NCBI RefSeq assembly: GCF_001625085.1
Contig: NZ_BDAW01000029.1
Location: forward strand, 1 to 36,337
DNA from: Nocardia acidivorans NBRC 108247
GTDB lineage: Bacteria; Actinomycetota; Actinomycetes; Mycobacteriales; Mycobacteriaceae
Reading direction: 5' to 3'
DNA length: 36,337 nt
The notes beneath the pieces are model-generated. The model had not been told where the DNA came from. It did not search any database and was given only the letters and a program-made list of their open reading frames with translations. Shown here in pieces: positions 23,429 to 30,277 of this stretch. Every line of letters begins with the position of its first letter. The stretch's first letter is position 1. Made by a program: the position numbers and the translations under genes.

Positions 23429-23872
23429 ATGCCTACACGTTCCGCTCGCACCGCCTGGACCGGTGGCCTGCAAGACGGCTCCGGTCAGGTCGAACTGGTC
23501 AGCTCCGGTGTCGGCAAGTACGACGTCAGCTTCCCCAAGCGCGCGGCCGACAATGCCGACGGCACCACCAGCCCGGAAGAGCTGATCGCCGCCGCGCACT
23601 CCTCCTGCTACTCCATGGCGCTCTCGGGTCAGATCGCCGCCGCCGGTGGCACCCCGGAGAGCCTGGACGTGACCGCCGATGTCACCCTGAGCCCGGATCC
23701 GGCCGGCGGCTTTCGCATCTCCAAGATCAAGCTGACCGTGCTGGGCCGTGCCTCGGGCATCGACGCCGACGGCTTCGCGGCCGCCGCCGCTGCCGCCAAG
23801 GAGGGCTGCCCGGTCTCCAAGGCCCTCGCGGGCGTGGACGATATCGAGCTGGACGCGACCTTCGAGTCCTGA
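23429..23872 (+). CDS. OsmC-family peroxidase
   Basis: A 147-residue OsmC/Ohr-family thiol peroxidase that reduces organic hydroperoxides in the cytoplasm. The two redox cysteines are Cys60 (EELIAAAHSSCYSM) and Cys127 (KEGCPVSKAL), with the conserved acidic residue Glu51 before the first. The C-terminal half matches the OsmC rather than Ohr subgroup. GAAAGGA at 23417-23423 precedes the ATG. A promoter with an inverted repeat lies just upstream and a strong bidirectional terminator downstream, so it is a single-gene unit. Oxidative or osmotic induction is usual in the family but not proved here. Confidence 0.92.
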   Translation: MPTRSARTAWTGGLQDGSGQVELVSSGVGKYDVSFPKRAADNADGTTSPEELIAAAHSSCYSMALSGQIAAAGGTPESLDVTADVTLSPDPAGGFRISKIKLTVLGRASGIDADGFAAAAAAAKEGCPVSKALAGVDDIELDATFES

Positions 23873-23900
23873 GCTCGGACAGACGCTTTCGCGTACGAAC

Positions 23901-23940
23901 GAAAAGGCAGTGCCGGTATCGCACCGGCACTGCCTTTTTC
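23901..23940. terminator. Bidirectional terminator between osmC and cbtA
   Basis: GAAAAGGCAGTGCCGGT (23901-23917) and ACCGGCACTGCCTTTTTC (23923-23940) form a perfect 16-pair stem with a five-base loop. A T run follows the GC core on both strands, so it serves both converging genes. Confidence 0.9.
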
Positions 23941-23961
23941 GTCGAATCGGTCCCGAAGGTA

Positions 23962-24771
23962 TTACCGCAGTGCGGTTTCCAGGGCCCCGGTCTTGCTCGC
24001 CGCGAATTCGGTGAGCGCGGCGTACCCGAGCCCGAGCACCAGCCACAGCGTGCCGGTCTCGGCCAGTGAGGCCGCCCGGAACTGCCACAGCAACGTGGCC
24101 GGGAAGTCCGCCTTCACCTCGTTGATGCCCGGCAGCACGATATAGCCGATGGCGGCGACGGCGACGAATGTCAGCACCGAGCCGATCCATCGCAGGGTGT
24201 CGAGCTGATCCTTCAGCATCCGGTGCACGTACACGCCCGCGCCGACGGCCGCGAAGCCGAGCAGCACCACCGCGACCCACAGCCAGGTGCGCTGGTCGAT
24301 GGTGTCCGGATCGCCGACGGCCGGGGGATTGGCCGGGTACTTGAAGAACGGCACCGCCACAATGGCGAGCCAGCCGCCCGCCGCCAGCCCGAGGGCCAGT
24401 CGCGGACCGGAGAGCGAGGTGTAGCGCCGGGCGACATTCGCCACGACCGCGAGCAGTGCGCCGATGGCCATGCCGAACAGGCCCAGGGCCAGGAACTGCC
24501 CGGCCTTCTGACCGTCCCGGCTCACCAGCGGCTGGTCCTGGTCACCGTGGGAATGTCCGGCCATGGCCTGATCGGCCATCGCGCCGTCGTGATGGTTCTC
24601 GGCGGCCTGGGACTGGGATTCCTCGATGGCGATGGCCGCGTTGATCTTCGGTTCGCCCACGAAGAAGCCGACGGTGGCCGCCAGCAGGCCCGCGATGAGA
24701 CCGGCCAGCAGCCCGCGCAGCACCAGGGTCCTGAGTGAACCCGTCAGCGGCTGGGATTCGGTCAGTGGCAC
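23962..24771 (-). CDS. cbtA: Cobalt transporter subunit CbtA
   Basis: A 269-residue membrane protein of the CbtA family, predicted to import cobalt for cobalamin. It has about six hydrophobic segments. A loop after the first (about residues 51-90) is rich in His, Gln and acidic residues (ENHHDGAMADQAMAGHSHGD, with His60, His61, His73 and His75) and probably binds metal. The GTG at 24771 overlaps the cbtB stop by ten bases, so the two are translationally coupled. The pair is transcribed from behind a cobalamin riboswitch, which fits repression when B12 is plentiful. Family function comes from comparative genomics; direct transport data are few. Confidence 0.9.
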   Translation of the reverse strand: MPLTESQPLTGSLRTLVLRGLLAGLIAGLLAATVGFFVGEPKINAAIAIEESQSQAAENHHDGAMADQAMAGHSHGDQDQPLVSRDGQKAGQFLALGLFGMAIGALLAVVANVARRYTSLSGPRLALGLAAGGWLAIVAVPFFKYPANPPAVGDPDTIDQRTWLWVAVVLLGFAAVGAGVYVHRMLKDQLDTLRWIGSVLTFVAVAAIGYIVLPGINEVKADFPATLLWQFRAASLAETGTLWLVLGLGYAALTEFAASKTGALETALR

Positions 24772-24956
24772 GGCACACCCAGCAGGTGGCGTCCGTCATG
24801 CATGAGCTCGTGCAGGTACATACCGCTGCGCGAGACGGCGCCCTGATCGAAGCCGACCAGGTAAACGGTGAGCAGTGCGAGCAGCACGACGGCCGCGGAG
24901 ATGAGCAGCGCGGTGAGTGCGTCGCCGCCACGGCTGGGGTTGTGAACGATGGCCAT
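24762..24956 (-). CDS. cbtB: Cobalt transporter subunit CbtB
   Basis: A 64-residue protein with one membrane segment (about residues 14-36) and a histidine-rich C-terminus (His49, His53, His57, His64; sequence YLHELMHDGRHLLGVPCH), the defining metal-binding tail of CbtB. The ATG at 24956 has AGGAGG (complement of 24961-24966) directly before it. It acts with CbtA, whose start overlaps its stop. The cobalamin riboswitch lies upstream in the leader. The small size makes it easy to miss, but the C-terminal pattern is clear. Confidence 0.92.
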   Translation of the reverse strand: MAIVHNPSRGGDALTALLISAAVVLLALLTVYLVGFDQGAVSRSGMYLHELMHDGRHLLGVPCH

Positions 24957-24989
24957 CGGTCCTCCTGAGGGATTTCGCGTCCCGGTCGA

Positions 24990-25110
24990 GATGGATCGCG
25001 ACGGTGCCGGTGTCTGGCTCTCCGGCACCCGCCCGCGGGCCGATGCGTGGATACAGTGGCGCGACCGCCCCGGATTCACACCGGGTTACGCGACACCATC
25101 GCTAACTTCT
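24990..25110 (-). ncRNA. Cobalamin riboswitch upstream of cbtB-cbtA
   Basis: On the minus strand the leader contains the conserved cobalamin aptamer blocks in order: GGTGTGAATCCGG (complement of 25070-25082), GCGGTCGCGCCACTGTA (complement of about 25052-25068) and the B12 box AGCCAGACACCGGC (complement of 25006-25019). High adenosylcobalamin would fold the aptamer and lower expression of the cobalt importer, most simply by hiding the ribosome binding site at 24961-24966. Exact boundaries and the expression platform are estimated. Confidence 0.9.
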
Positions 25111-25116
25111 CCCCGA

Positions 25117-25146
25117 ACTCTGACATCCTCGTTGGCCTTGCGTCAA
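25117..25146 (-). promoter_or_regulatory. Promoter of the riboswitch-cbtBA transcript
   Basis: On the minus strand TTGACG (complement of 25141-25146) and CAGAGT (complement of 25117-25122), 18 bases apart, form a likely promoter. The transcript would start near 25110, just before the aptamer. Confidence 0.5.
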
Positions 25147-25151
25147 CATGC

Positions 25152-25165
25152 TGCCTGATCAGGCA
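25152..25165. repeat. Perfect palindrome TGCCTGATCAGGCA
   Basis: A 14-base palindrome lies between the mhuD stop and the cbtB promoter. It could be a short terminator hairpin for mhuD or an operator just upstream of the -35 of the riboswitch transcript. Confidence 0.35.
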
Positions 25166-25179
25166 TTCTCGGTCGCGTC

Positions 25180-25494
25180 TCAGGAGTTCTTGGCGGGCAC
25201 GTCCAGGACGACCTCGAACTCCAGCAGCGACGCGCCGGTGGAGACCGGCTTGCGGTTCTCCCCGCCCGCGTGCGCCTCGCGCGCCGGACCGTCCCGCCAC
25301 GCCTCGAACGAATCGTTCGAATCCCAGTGCGTGACAACGAAATACCGGTTGTCGCCGGAGACCGGGCGGAGCAGTTGGAAGCCCAGGAAACCGGGGGAGC
25401 CCTCCACCGCGTGCGCGCGATGCGCGAACCGCTTCTCCAGTTCGGGGCCGGCGCCCTCGGGGACCTCGATAGCGTTGATCTTCACGACTGCCAT
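25180..25494 (-). CDS. mhuD: Heme-degrading monooxygenase MhuD
   Basis: MhuD opens heme to mycobilin and releases iron, helping use of heme iron. The 104-residue ABM-fold protein is very close to my memory of M. tuberculosis Rv3592. The residues known to matter are all at the same numbers: Asn7 (VVKINAIE), Arg26, Trp66 (EAWRDGP) and the heme-ligand His75 (EAHAGG). The FLGFQLLRPV and ASLLEFEVVLDV blocks are also kept. The ATG at 25494 is fixed by TACATT seven bases upstream, so the mRNA is leaderless. It diverges from an alpha/beta hydrolase gene, as in mycobacteria. No iron-box sequence is obvious in the very short promoter region. Confidence 0.95.
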   Translation of the reverse strand: MAVVKINAIEVPEGAGPELEKRFAHRAHAVEGSPGFLGFQLLRPVSGDNRYFVVTHWDSNDSFEAWRDGPAREAHAGGENRKPVSTGASLLEFEVVLDVPAKNS

Positions 25495-25501
25495 GCGCCC
25501 G

Positions 25502-25529
25502 AATGTACTCCCCGAATCGGACGTATCGT
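25502..25529. promoter_or_regulatory. Back-to-back leaderless promoters of mhuD and hydrolase
   Basis: TACATT on the minus strand (complement of 25502-25507) lies seven bases before the mhuD ATG. TATCGT on the plus strand (25524-25529) lies seven bases before the hydrolase ATG. The start codons are 42 bases apart and the -10 boxes only 16, so each promoter's -35 region falls on the other's -10 region. Confidence 0.55.
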
Positions 25530-25536
25530 CGAAGCG

Positions 25537-26280
25537 ATGTTGTATGACGAAGGTGGCACAGGCGTACCGATCCTGCTGCTGCACGGGCTGATGGGCAGTG
25601 CTCGCACCTGGCGAAATCAGGTGGACTGGTTGCGCGCGTTCGGGCATGTCTTCTCGTTCGACGCGGCCGGACACGGACGGCCCGCGCCCGATGAATTGAC
25701 CACCGAGGCGTTCGTGGCCGATCTGGCCGCGGCGACCGAATCGATCACAGAACCCATGGTGGTGATCGGACATTCGATGGGCGGACTGCACGGCTGGATG
25801 TTCACCGCCGCGCATCCGGATCGGGTGCGCGCGTTGGTGGTCGAGGATATGGCCCCGGATTTCCGGGGTCGCACCGCCGAGCACTGGGCCGCGGTGATCG
25901 GGGCGTGGCCGCAACCGTTCCCGGACGAGGCCGCGGTGCTGGAGTTCTTCGGTCCGGTGGCCGGGCGGTACTTCTTGAACTCCTTCACGCGCGGGCCGGA
26001 CGGTTATCGCCTGCACGGTGCGGTGGCCACCTTCCGCGATATCTCCGAGGAGTGGGGTACCCGCGACTTCTGGAATCAGTGGCGGTCGATCACCGTGCCG
26101 ACCCTGATCATCGAGGGTGAGTACACCATCACCCCGCCCGGGCAGATGCGCGAGATGGCGGCGGTGCATCCCGATGCCCGGCACGTGCTGATCGCCGCCG
26201 CCGGACATCTGGTGCACGACGATCAACCCGCCGCCTACCGGGCCGAAGTCGAGGCGTTCCTGCGCCGCGCCCTCGTTTGA
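25537..26280 (+). CDS. Alpha/beta-fold hydrolase (Rv3591c-like)
   Basis: A 247-residue cytoplasmic hydrolase. LLLHGLMGSARTW is the oxyanion loop, VIGHSMGGLHG carries nucleophile Ser80, and AAGHLVHDD near the C-terminus carries the catalytic His. At the usual Asp position before PP the sequence reads LIIEGEYTITPP, so the acid residue may be Glu or lie elsewhere. The ATG at 25537 follows a -10 box by seven bases, indicating a leaderless mRNA. It is divergent from mhuD, as in mycobacteria; whether it has a role in heme use is unknown. Substrate cannot be named: esterase, lactonase and C-C hydrolase are all possible. Confidence 0.9.
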   Translation: MLYDEGGTGVPILLLHGLMGSARTWRNQVDWLRAFGHVFSFDAAGHGRPAPDELTTEAFVADLAAATESITEPMVVIGHSMGGLHGWMFTAAHPDRVRALVVEDMAPDFRGRTAEHWAAVIGAWPQPFPDEAAVLEFFGPVAGRYFLNSFTRGPDGYRLHGAVATFRDISEEWGTRDFWNQWRSITVPTLIIEGEYTITPPGQMREMAAVHPDARHVLIAAAGHLVHDDQPAAYRAEVEAFLRRALV

Positions 26281-26358
26281 TGGCGGGTGCCTTCAGTCTC
26301 CTGCGGGGTTCGTCGTATGCTCGGCTCGCACGCATCCCGGACTGAATGGTGACCACCG

Positions 26359-27531
26359 ATGATCGATTTCACGATTCCCGCCGAACTCGCCGCCGAACGC
26401 GATCGGGTGCGGCAGTTCGTCATCGACAAGATCGTTCCCTACGAGCGGGATCCGCGGCTGACCGCGCACGGCCCCACCGACGAATTGCGCCAGGAACTGG
26501 TGGAATTGGCGCGCGCGGAAAAGCTGCTCACCGTGCAGGCCCCGGTCGCGCTGGGCGGGCGCGGGCTCAGCCATATCGAGCAGGCGGTCCTCTACGAGGC
26601 GGCCGGCTGGTCCACCCTCGGCCCGGTCGCCATGAACTGCGCCGCCCCCGACGAGGGCAATATGTTCCTGCTCTCCAAGGTCGCGAATCAGGAGCAGATC
26701 GAACGCTTCCTACAGCCGGTCATCGACGGTCAGCAGCGCTCGGTCTTCGCCATGACCGAGCCGAACGGCGCGGGCTCGGACCCGAATCAGCTCAGCACCG
26801 AGGCCGTCTTCGACGGTGAGAACTTCACCATCAACGGCCGCAAATGGCTGATCACCGGTGCCGACGGCGCGAAGACCTGGATCATCATGGCCCGCCTGGC
26901 CGACAACCCGCACCTGCCCGCGGGCCCGACCCTGTTCCTGTGCGACGGCGACACCCCCGGCATCGTCATCGAACGCATCATGAACACCATGGACCGCAAT
27001 TACGTCGGCGGTCACGCGGTGGTGAACTTCGAGAACCTGGTGCTGCCCGCGGATTCCGTGCTCGGCGAGACCGGTCAGGCATTGCGCTACGCCCAATTGC
27101 GTTTGGCCCCGGCCCGTCTCACGCACTGCATGCGCTGGCTGGGCGCGGCCGAGCGCGCCCAGTCCATCGCCGTCGACTACGCCAAGACCCGCACCGCCTT
27201 CGGCAAGACCATCGGCGAACATCAGGGCGTCTCGTTCATGTTGGCGGACAACGAGATCGCACTGCATCAGTGCCGCCTCACCATCTGGCACGCCTGCTGG
27301 CTGATGGATCAGGGCGAGAAGGCCCGGCACGAGAGCTCCATCGCCAAGTCCTATGTCTCGGAGGAGCTGTTCAAGGTCACCGACCGCTGCGTCCAGGTGC
27401 TCGGCGGCATCGGCATCAGCGATGAGACGGTGGTCGAGATGATCTTCCGCGATATGCGCGCCTTCCGGTTGTACGACGGCCCCACCGAGGTGCACAAGTA
27501 CGCCATCGGCCGCAAGATCCTGCGCGGCTGA
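26359..27531 (+). CDS. Acyl-CoA dehydrogenase (ACAD10/11-like)
   Basis: A 390-residue FAD enzyme that makes the alpha-beta double bond in an acyl-CoA. The three domains are visible: N-terminal helices, the middle domain with VFAMTEPNGAGSDPNQLST and FTINGRKWLITGADGAKTWI, and the C-terminal helices with RTAFGKTIGEHQGVSFMLAD and CVQVLGGIGISDE. Near the end RLYDGPTEVHKYAIGRKI places Asp373 where classical enzymes have the catalytic Glu, as in ACAD10/11-like proteins. TATGCT at 26316-26321 is a probable -10 box, giving a leader of about 30 bases. The start ATG 26359 gives the normal N-terminus. The acyl chain is unknown. Confidence 0.93.
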   Translation: MIDFTIPAELAAERDRVRQFVIDKIVPYERDPRLTAHGPTDELRQELVELARAEKLLTVQAPVALGGRGLSHIEQAVLYEAAGWSTLGPVAMNCAAPDEGNMFLLSKVANQEQIERFLQPVIDGQQRSVFAMTEPNGAGSDPNQLSTEAVFDGENFTINGRKWLITGADGAKTWIIMARLADNPHLPAGPTLFLCDGDTPGIVIERIMNTMDRNYVGGHAVVNFENLVLPADSVLGETGQALRYAQLRLAPARLTHCMRWLGAAERAQSIAVDYAKTRTAFGKTIGEHQGVSFMLADNEIALHQCRLTIWHACWLMDQGEKARHESSIAKSYVSEELFKVTDRCVQVLGGIGISDETVVEMIFRDMRAFRLYDGPTEVHKYAIGRKILRG

Positions 27532-27614
27532 GCCGCCTCCCCGCGACCTCTGCCGGTCGCCGGGTGCGGCGGGACTGTCGCCGCGGCCCGGCGGTCGGCG
27601 ATTCGGCTCGGTTC

Positions 27615-27643
27615 GAGGTGGTCGGGGAGTTACCCCGAACCTC
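27615..27643 (+). terminator. Possible terminator after acyl-CoA dehydrogenase gene
   Basis: CGGGG (27623-27627) and CCCCG (27633-27637) pair around a five-base loop, extended beyond a small internal loop by GAGGT / ACCTC (27615-27619 with 27639-27643). No T run follows. Confidence 0.35.
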
Positions 27644-27735
27644 ACGAAATCAGTTGGTCGCGTTCACCGGGCACCGGCCGCGGAGTTGCGCGGAGGGCGG
27701 GATCGGAACCCGGGTGTCGCTCGGGCGGGGTGCAT

Positions 27736-27741
27736 TAAGAT
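27736..27741 (+). promoter_or_regulatory. -10 box of leaderless crotonase gene
   Basis: TAAGAT (TANNNT) ends eight bases before the ATG at 27750, with no ribosome binding site, indicating a leaderless mRNA and fixing the start codon. Confidence 0.55.
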
Positions 27742-27749
27742 CGGCGCGT

Positions 27750-28562
27750 ATGAGCTCGGAACTGCATGTGGACGTGTCCGACGGGGTCGCTGTGCTCACG
27801 CTCAATCGGCCCGCTCAGCAGAACGCGCTCACCCCGGCGATGGCATTGGCGCTGGGGGTGGCGCTGCGGCGCTGCGATACCGAGGACGCCATCGGCGCGG
27901 TCGTCATCACCGGCACCCCGCCCGCCTTCTGCGCGGGCGCGGATCTGTCGTTGAAGGTCGGTGAGGTGAACGGACTCATCGATCCGCCGCCGTTCCGGAT
28001 TCGCAAACCCGTCATCGCCGCGGTGAACGGGCATGCGGTCGGCATCGGGCTGGAGATCGCGCTGCAGTGCGATCTGCGCTATGTGGCACGCGATGCGGTG
28101 TACGGGCTCAACCAGGTTCGGCGCGGCGCGCTCGCGGACGGGTACGCGCATTGGACGCTGCCCCGGCTGATCGGCAGCGCCAATGCCGCCGATCTGCTGC
28201 TCACCGGTCGCACTTTCGACGGTGACGAGGCCCGCGCGCTCGGTGTGGCCAACTCCTGTCTGCCCGCGAGCGAGGTGCTGCCCACCGCGCTGGCGGTGGC
28301 GCACGATATCGCGCACGGTTCGGCCCCGCTGCCCGTCGCGCTGTCCAAGCGGCTGCTGTGGGAGGCGCCCACCATGACCCCGGAGACGGTGGGCCGCTTG
28401 GAGACCGAACTCAACGACTACGTGGCCAAGAGCGCCGACGGCGGTGAGGGCGTGGCCGCGCTCAAGGATCGCCGCTCACCCAAGTGGACCGGCAGCATCA
28501 GCGCGGAATGGCCGGCCTGGGATGCGGTGACCGGTGGCGAAGCCCGTCCCGGCCTCGACTGA
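27750..28562 (+). CDS. Crotonase / enoyl-CoA hydratase family protein
   Basis: A 270-residue crotonase-fold protein. The CoA oxyanion hole is formed by AFCAGADLS (about residues 59-67) and NGHAVGIGLE (93-102). Of the two catalytic glutamates of classical enoyl-CoA hydratase, the first is present as Glu102, but the second, 20 residues later, is Gln122 (GLNQVRRGALADG replaces the usual PE motif). Ordinary hydration may therefore be weak or absent; isomerase, hydrolase or another CoA reaction is possible. It follows an acyl-CoA dehydrogenase gene but has its own leaderless promoter. Its stop lies nine bases from the stop of the opposing DUF4190 gene. Confidence 0.88.
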   Translation: MSSELHVDVSDGVAVLTLNRPAQQNALTPAMALALGVALRRCDTEDAIGAVVITGTPPAFCAGADLSLKVGEVNGLIDPPPFRIRKPVIAAVNGHAVGIGLEIALQCDLRYVARDAVYGLNQVRRGALADGYAHWTLPRLIGSANAADLLLTGRTFDGDEARALGVANSCLPASEVLPTALAVAHDIAHGSAPLPVALSKRLLWEAPTMTPETVGRLETELNDYVAKSADGGEGVAALKDRRSPKWTGSISAEWPAWDAVTGGEARPGLD

Positions 28563-28571
28563 GCTTGCGGC

Positions 28572-28850
28572 TCAAGCCCTTCCGCTGATGGCCAGCAGCA
28601 GGAACAGGATTCCGAAGATGACCATCAAGATGGTCCCGATGATGCCCAGCACATAGCCGACCATCACCTGCACGCGCCCGCCGTACGCACCGCCGGACGC
28701 CTCGATGTCATTGAGCGCCCGCCGTCCGAGGGCCCAGGCGATCGGCCCCAGTGCGCCACAGCAGAACACGCTGAGCGCTCCCAATAGCAACACCGCCGTC
28801 GCATTCTCGTGCTCGGTAGGCGCGCCGATGGGCTGCTGAGGGATCACCAC
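28572..28850 (-). CDS. DUF4190-like small membrane protein
   Basis: A 92-residue protein with two hydrophobic segments (about residues 18-40 and 61-88). Between them lies the DUF4190 pattern GPIAWALGRRALNDIEASGG, followed by a Gly/Ala-rich part. Such proteins are common in actinobacteria and have no known function. It starts with GTG at 28850 (a second GTG follows at once). TAAAAT on the minus strand (complement of 28857-28862) ends six bases before it, so the mRNA is probably leaderless. Confidence 0.8.
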   Translation of the reverse strand: MVIPQQPIGAPTEHENATAVLLLGALSVFCCGALGPIAWALGRRALNDIEASGGAYGGRVQVMVGYVLGIIGTILMVIFGILFLLLAISGRA

Positions 28851-28856
28851 AGCGTG

Positions 28857-28862
28857 ATTTTA
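28857..28862 (-). promoter_or_regulatory. -10 box of leaderless DUF4190 gene
   Basis: TAAAAT on the minus strand is a strong TANNNT box six bases before the GTG at 28850 and nine before the following GTG; either could be the 5' end of the mRNA. Confidence 0.5.
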
Positions 28863-28942
28863 CGTTCAGCACCCGCCCCCCGGCATGCGGACGCGCGGTC
28901 TTGCCCCGCGACAGTTCACCCGGTCGTGGGTCGGATATGGCA

Positions 28943-28974
28943 AACGCCCCGCTCCGGGTGGGGAGCGGGGCGTT
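28943..28974 (-). terminator. Terminator of rlmB
   Basis: AACGCCCCGCTCC (28943-28955) and GGAGCGGGGCGTT (28962-28974) make a perfect 13-pair stem with a six-base loop, 52 bases beyond the rlmB stop on the minus strand, followed there by TTTG. Confidence 0.7.
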
Positions 28975-29026
28975 CGGTGAATGCTATTTTCCCGCAGCGG
29001 GTTTCGGGTCCGCTCGCGGTTTCGGC

Positions 29027-30010
29027 CTAGATTCGGCGCTGGCGGGCCACATCGGCGAGCACCACGCCCGCCGCGACGGAGGCATTGAGCGACTCCACCG
29101 GACCGGCCATCGGAATGCTGATGATGGCATCGCAGGTCTCGCGCACCAGGCGCGAGAGCCCCTTGCCCTCGGAGCCGACCACGATGACCGTCGGTGTGCT
29201 GCCGTCGAATTCGTCCAGATGGGTATCGCCGCCCGCGTCCAGGCCGACGATCTGGTACCCCTGGCTCGCCCAATCCTTCAGCGTTCGAGTCAGATTGGTG
29301 GCACGGGCGACAGGCAGCCGGGCCGCCGCACCCGCACTGGTCCGCCACGCGACCGCCGTGACGCTGGCGCTGCGGCGCTGCGGGATCACCACGCCGTGCC
29401 CGCCGAATGCCGCGACCGAGCGGATGACCGCGCCGAGATTGCGCGGATCGGAGATATTGTCCAGCGCCACCAGCAGCGCCGGTTCGCCCGAGGCGCGCAC
29501 CCGCTCCACCAGATCGTCCGGATGCGCGTACCGGTACGGCGGCACCTGCAGGGCCAGGCCCTGGTGCATGGCGTTATGGCTCATCTTGTCGAGGTCGGTG
29601 CGCGGCAGTTCCAGGATGGAGATCCCGGTATCGGCGGCGATCTTCACCGCCTCGGTGAGCCGGTCGTCGTTCTCGGTGCCGACGGCGACGTACAGCGCGG
29701 TCGCGGGCACCCCGGCGCGCAGGCACTCCACCACCGGATTGCGGCCGAGCACCAACTCCGGGCCCTCATTGTCCTTGCGCCCCGGGATCGGGCGGCCCGC
29801 ATTGCGGCCGCGCGCGGTGCTCGCCGCCGAGGCCGCCTTGGCCGCGGCCTTGGCGCGCTTGGCCGCGGGATGCTTGGTGCGCTCCACAGCGGGCGGGGTC
29901 GCGCCCTTGCCCTCGAGTCCCCGGCGGCGCTTACCGCCGGAACCGACGACCTGCCCCTTCTTGGTGCCGGTCTTGCGAATCGCACCGCGTCGCTGTGAAT
30001 TGCCTGCCAT
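29027..30010 (-). CDS. rlmB: TrmH-family 2'-O-methyltransferase, probable 23S rRNA G2251 enzyme RlmB
   Basis: A 327-residue SPOUT methyltransferase. A lysine/arginine/alanine-rich tail of about 80 residues, typical of actinobacterial members, precedes the RNA-binding L30e-like domain (from about ELVLGRNPVVECLRAG). The knotted catalytic domain has motif 1 NISDPRNLGAVIRSV, motif 2 VVGSEGKGLSRLV and motif 3 SIPMAGPVESLNASVAAGV, with the catalytic Arg in motif 1 and Asn in motif 3. It methylates a guanosine ribose in 23S rRNA; the exact site is by family analogy. GGAAGG (complement of 30018-30023) precedes the ATG. It follows cysS on the same strand, as in mycobacteria (Rv3579c). Confidence 0.9.
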   Translation of the reverse strand: MAGNSQRRGAIRKTGTKKGQVVGSGGKRRRGLEGKGATPPAVERTKHPAAKRAKAAAKAASAASTARGRNAGRPIPGRKDNEGPELVLGRNPVVECLRAGVPATALYVAVGTENDDRLTEAVKIAADTGISILELPRTDLDKMSHNAMHQGLALQVPPYRYAHPDDLVERVRASGEPALLVALDNISDPRNLGAVIRSVAAFGGHGVVIPQRRSASVTAVAWRTSAGAAARLPVARATNLTRTLKDWASQGYQIVGLDAGGDTHLDEFDGSTPTVIVVGSEGKGLSRLVRETCDAIISIPMAGPVESLNASVAAGVVLADVARQRRI

Positions 30011-30254
30011 TACTTCGCCTTCCGTATTACGCGGGGATCCCGCAGTCGGCCGGTCACGGGAGAACCCGCGCCACGTCGATCATGCGGGATACCTGCATCC
30101 GGTCGGCGCAGCGAACGGCTGCGCCCCTATCTGTGCCGCCCGGCGCCGGCGTCCATGCCGTCATCGGGGGCCGTGCCTGTGCTGCCCGTGCGGGCAGATG
30201 TCCGACCCGGCGGGTGCGCCGCGTCGAATGCGCCTCGAGTGGTTCGAGACCGGT

Positions 30255-30275
30255 TCGGCCGGACATCCCGGCCGA
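30255..30275 (-). terminator. Hairpin after cysS
   Basis: TCGGCCGG (30255-30262) and CCGGCCGA (30268-30275) form a perfect eight-pair stem with a five-base loop, three bases beyond the cysS stop on the minus strand. A second hairpin, CTGCCC-GTGC-GGGCAG, lies at 30182-30197. The remaining cysS-rlmB spacer (30011-30277) shows no gene or clear promoter. Confidence 0.5.
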
Positions 30276-30277
30276 GG

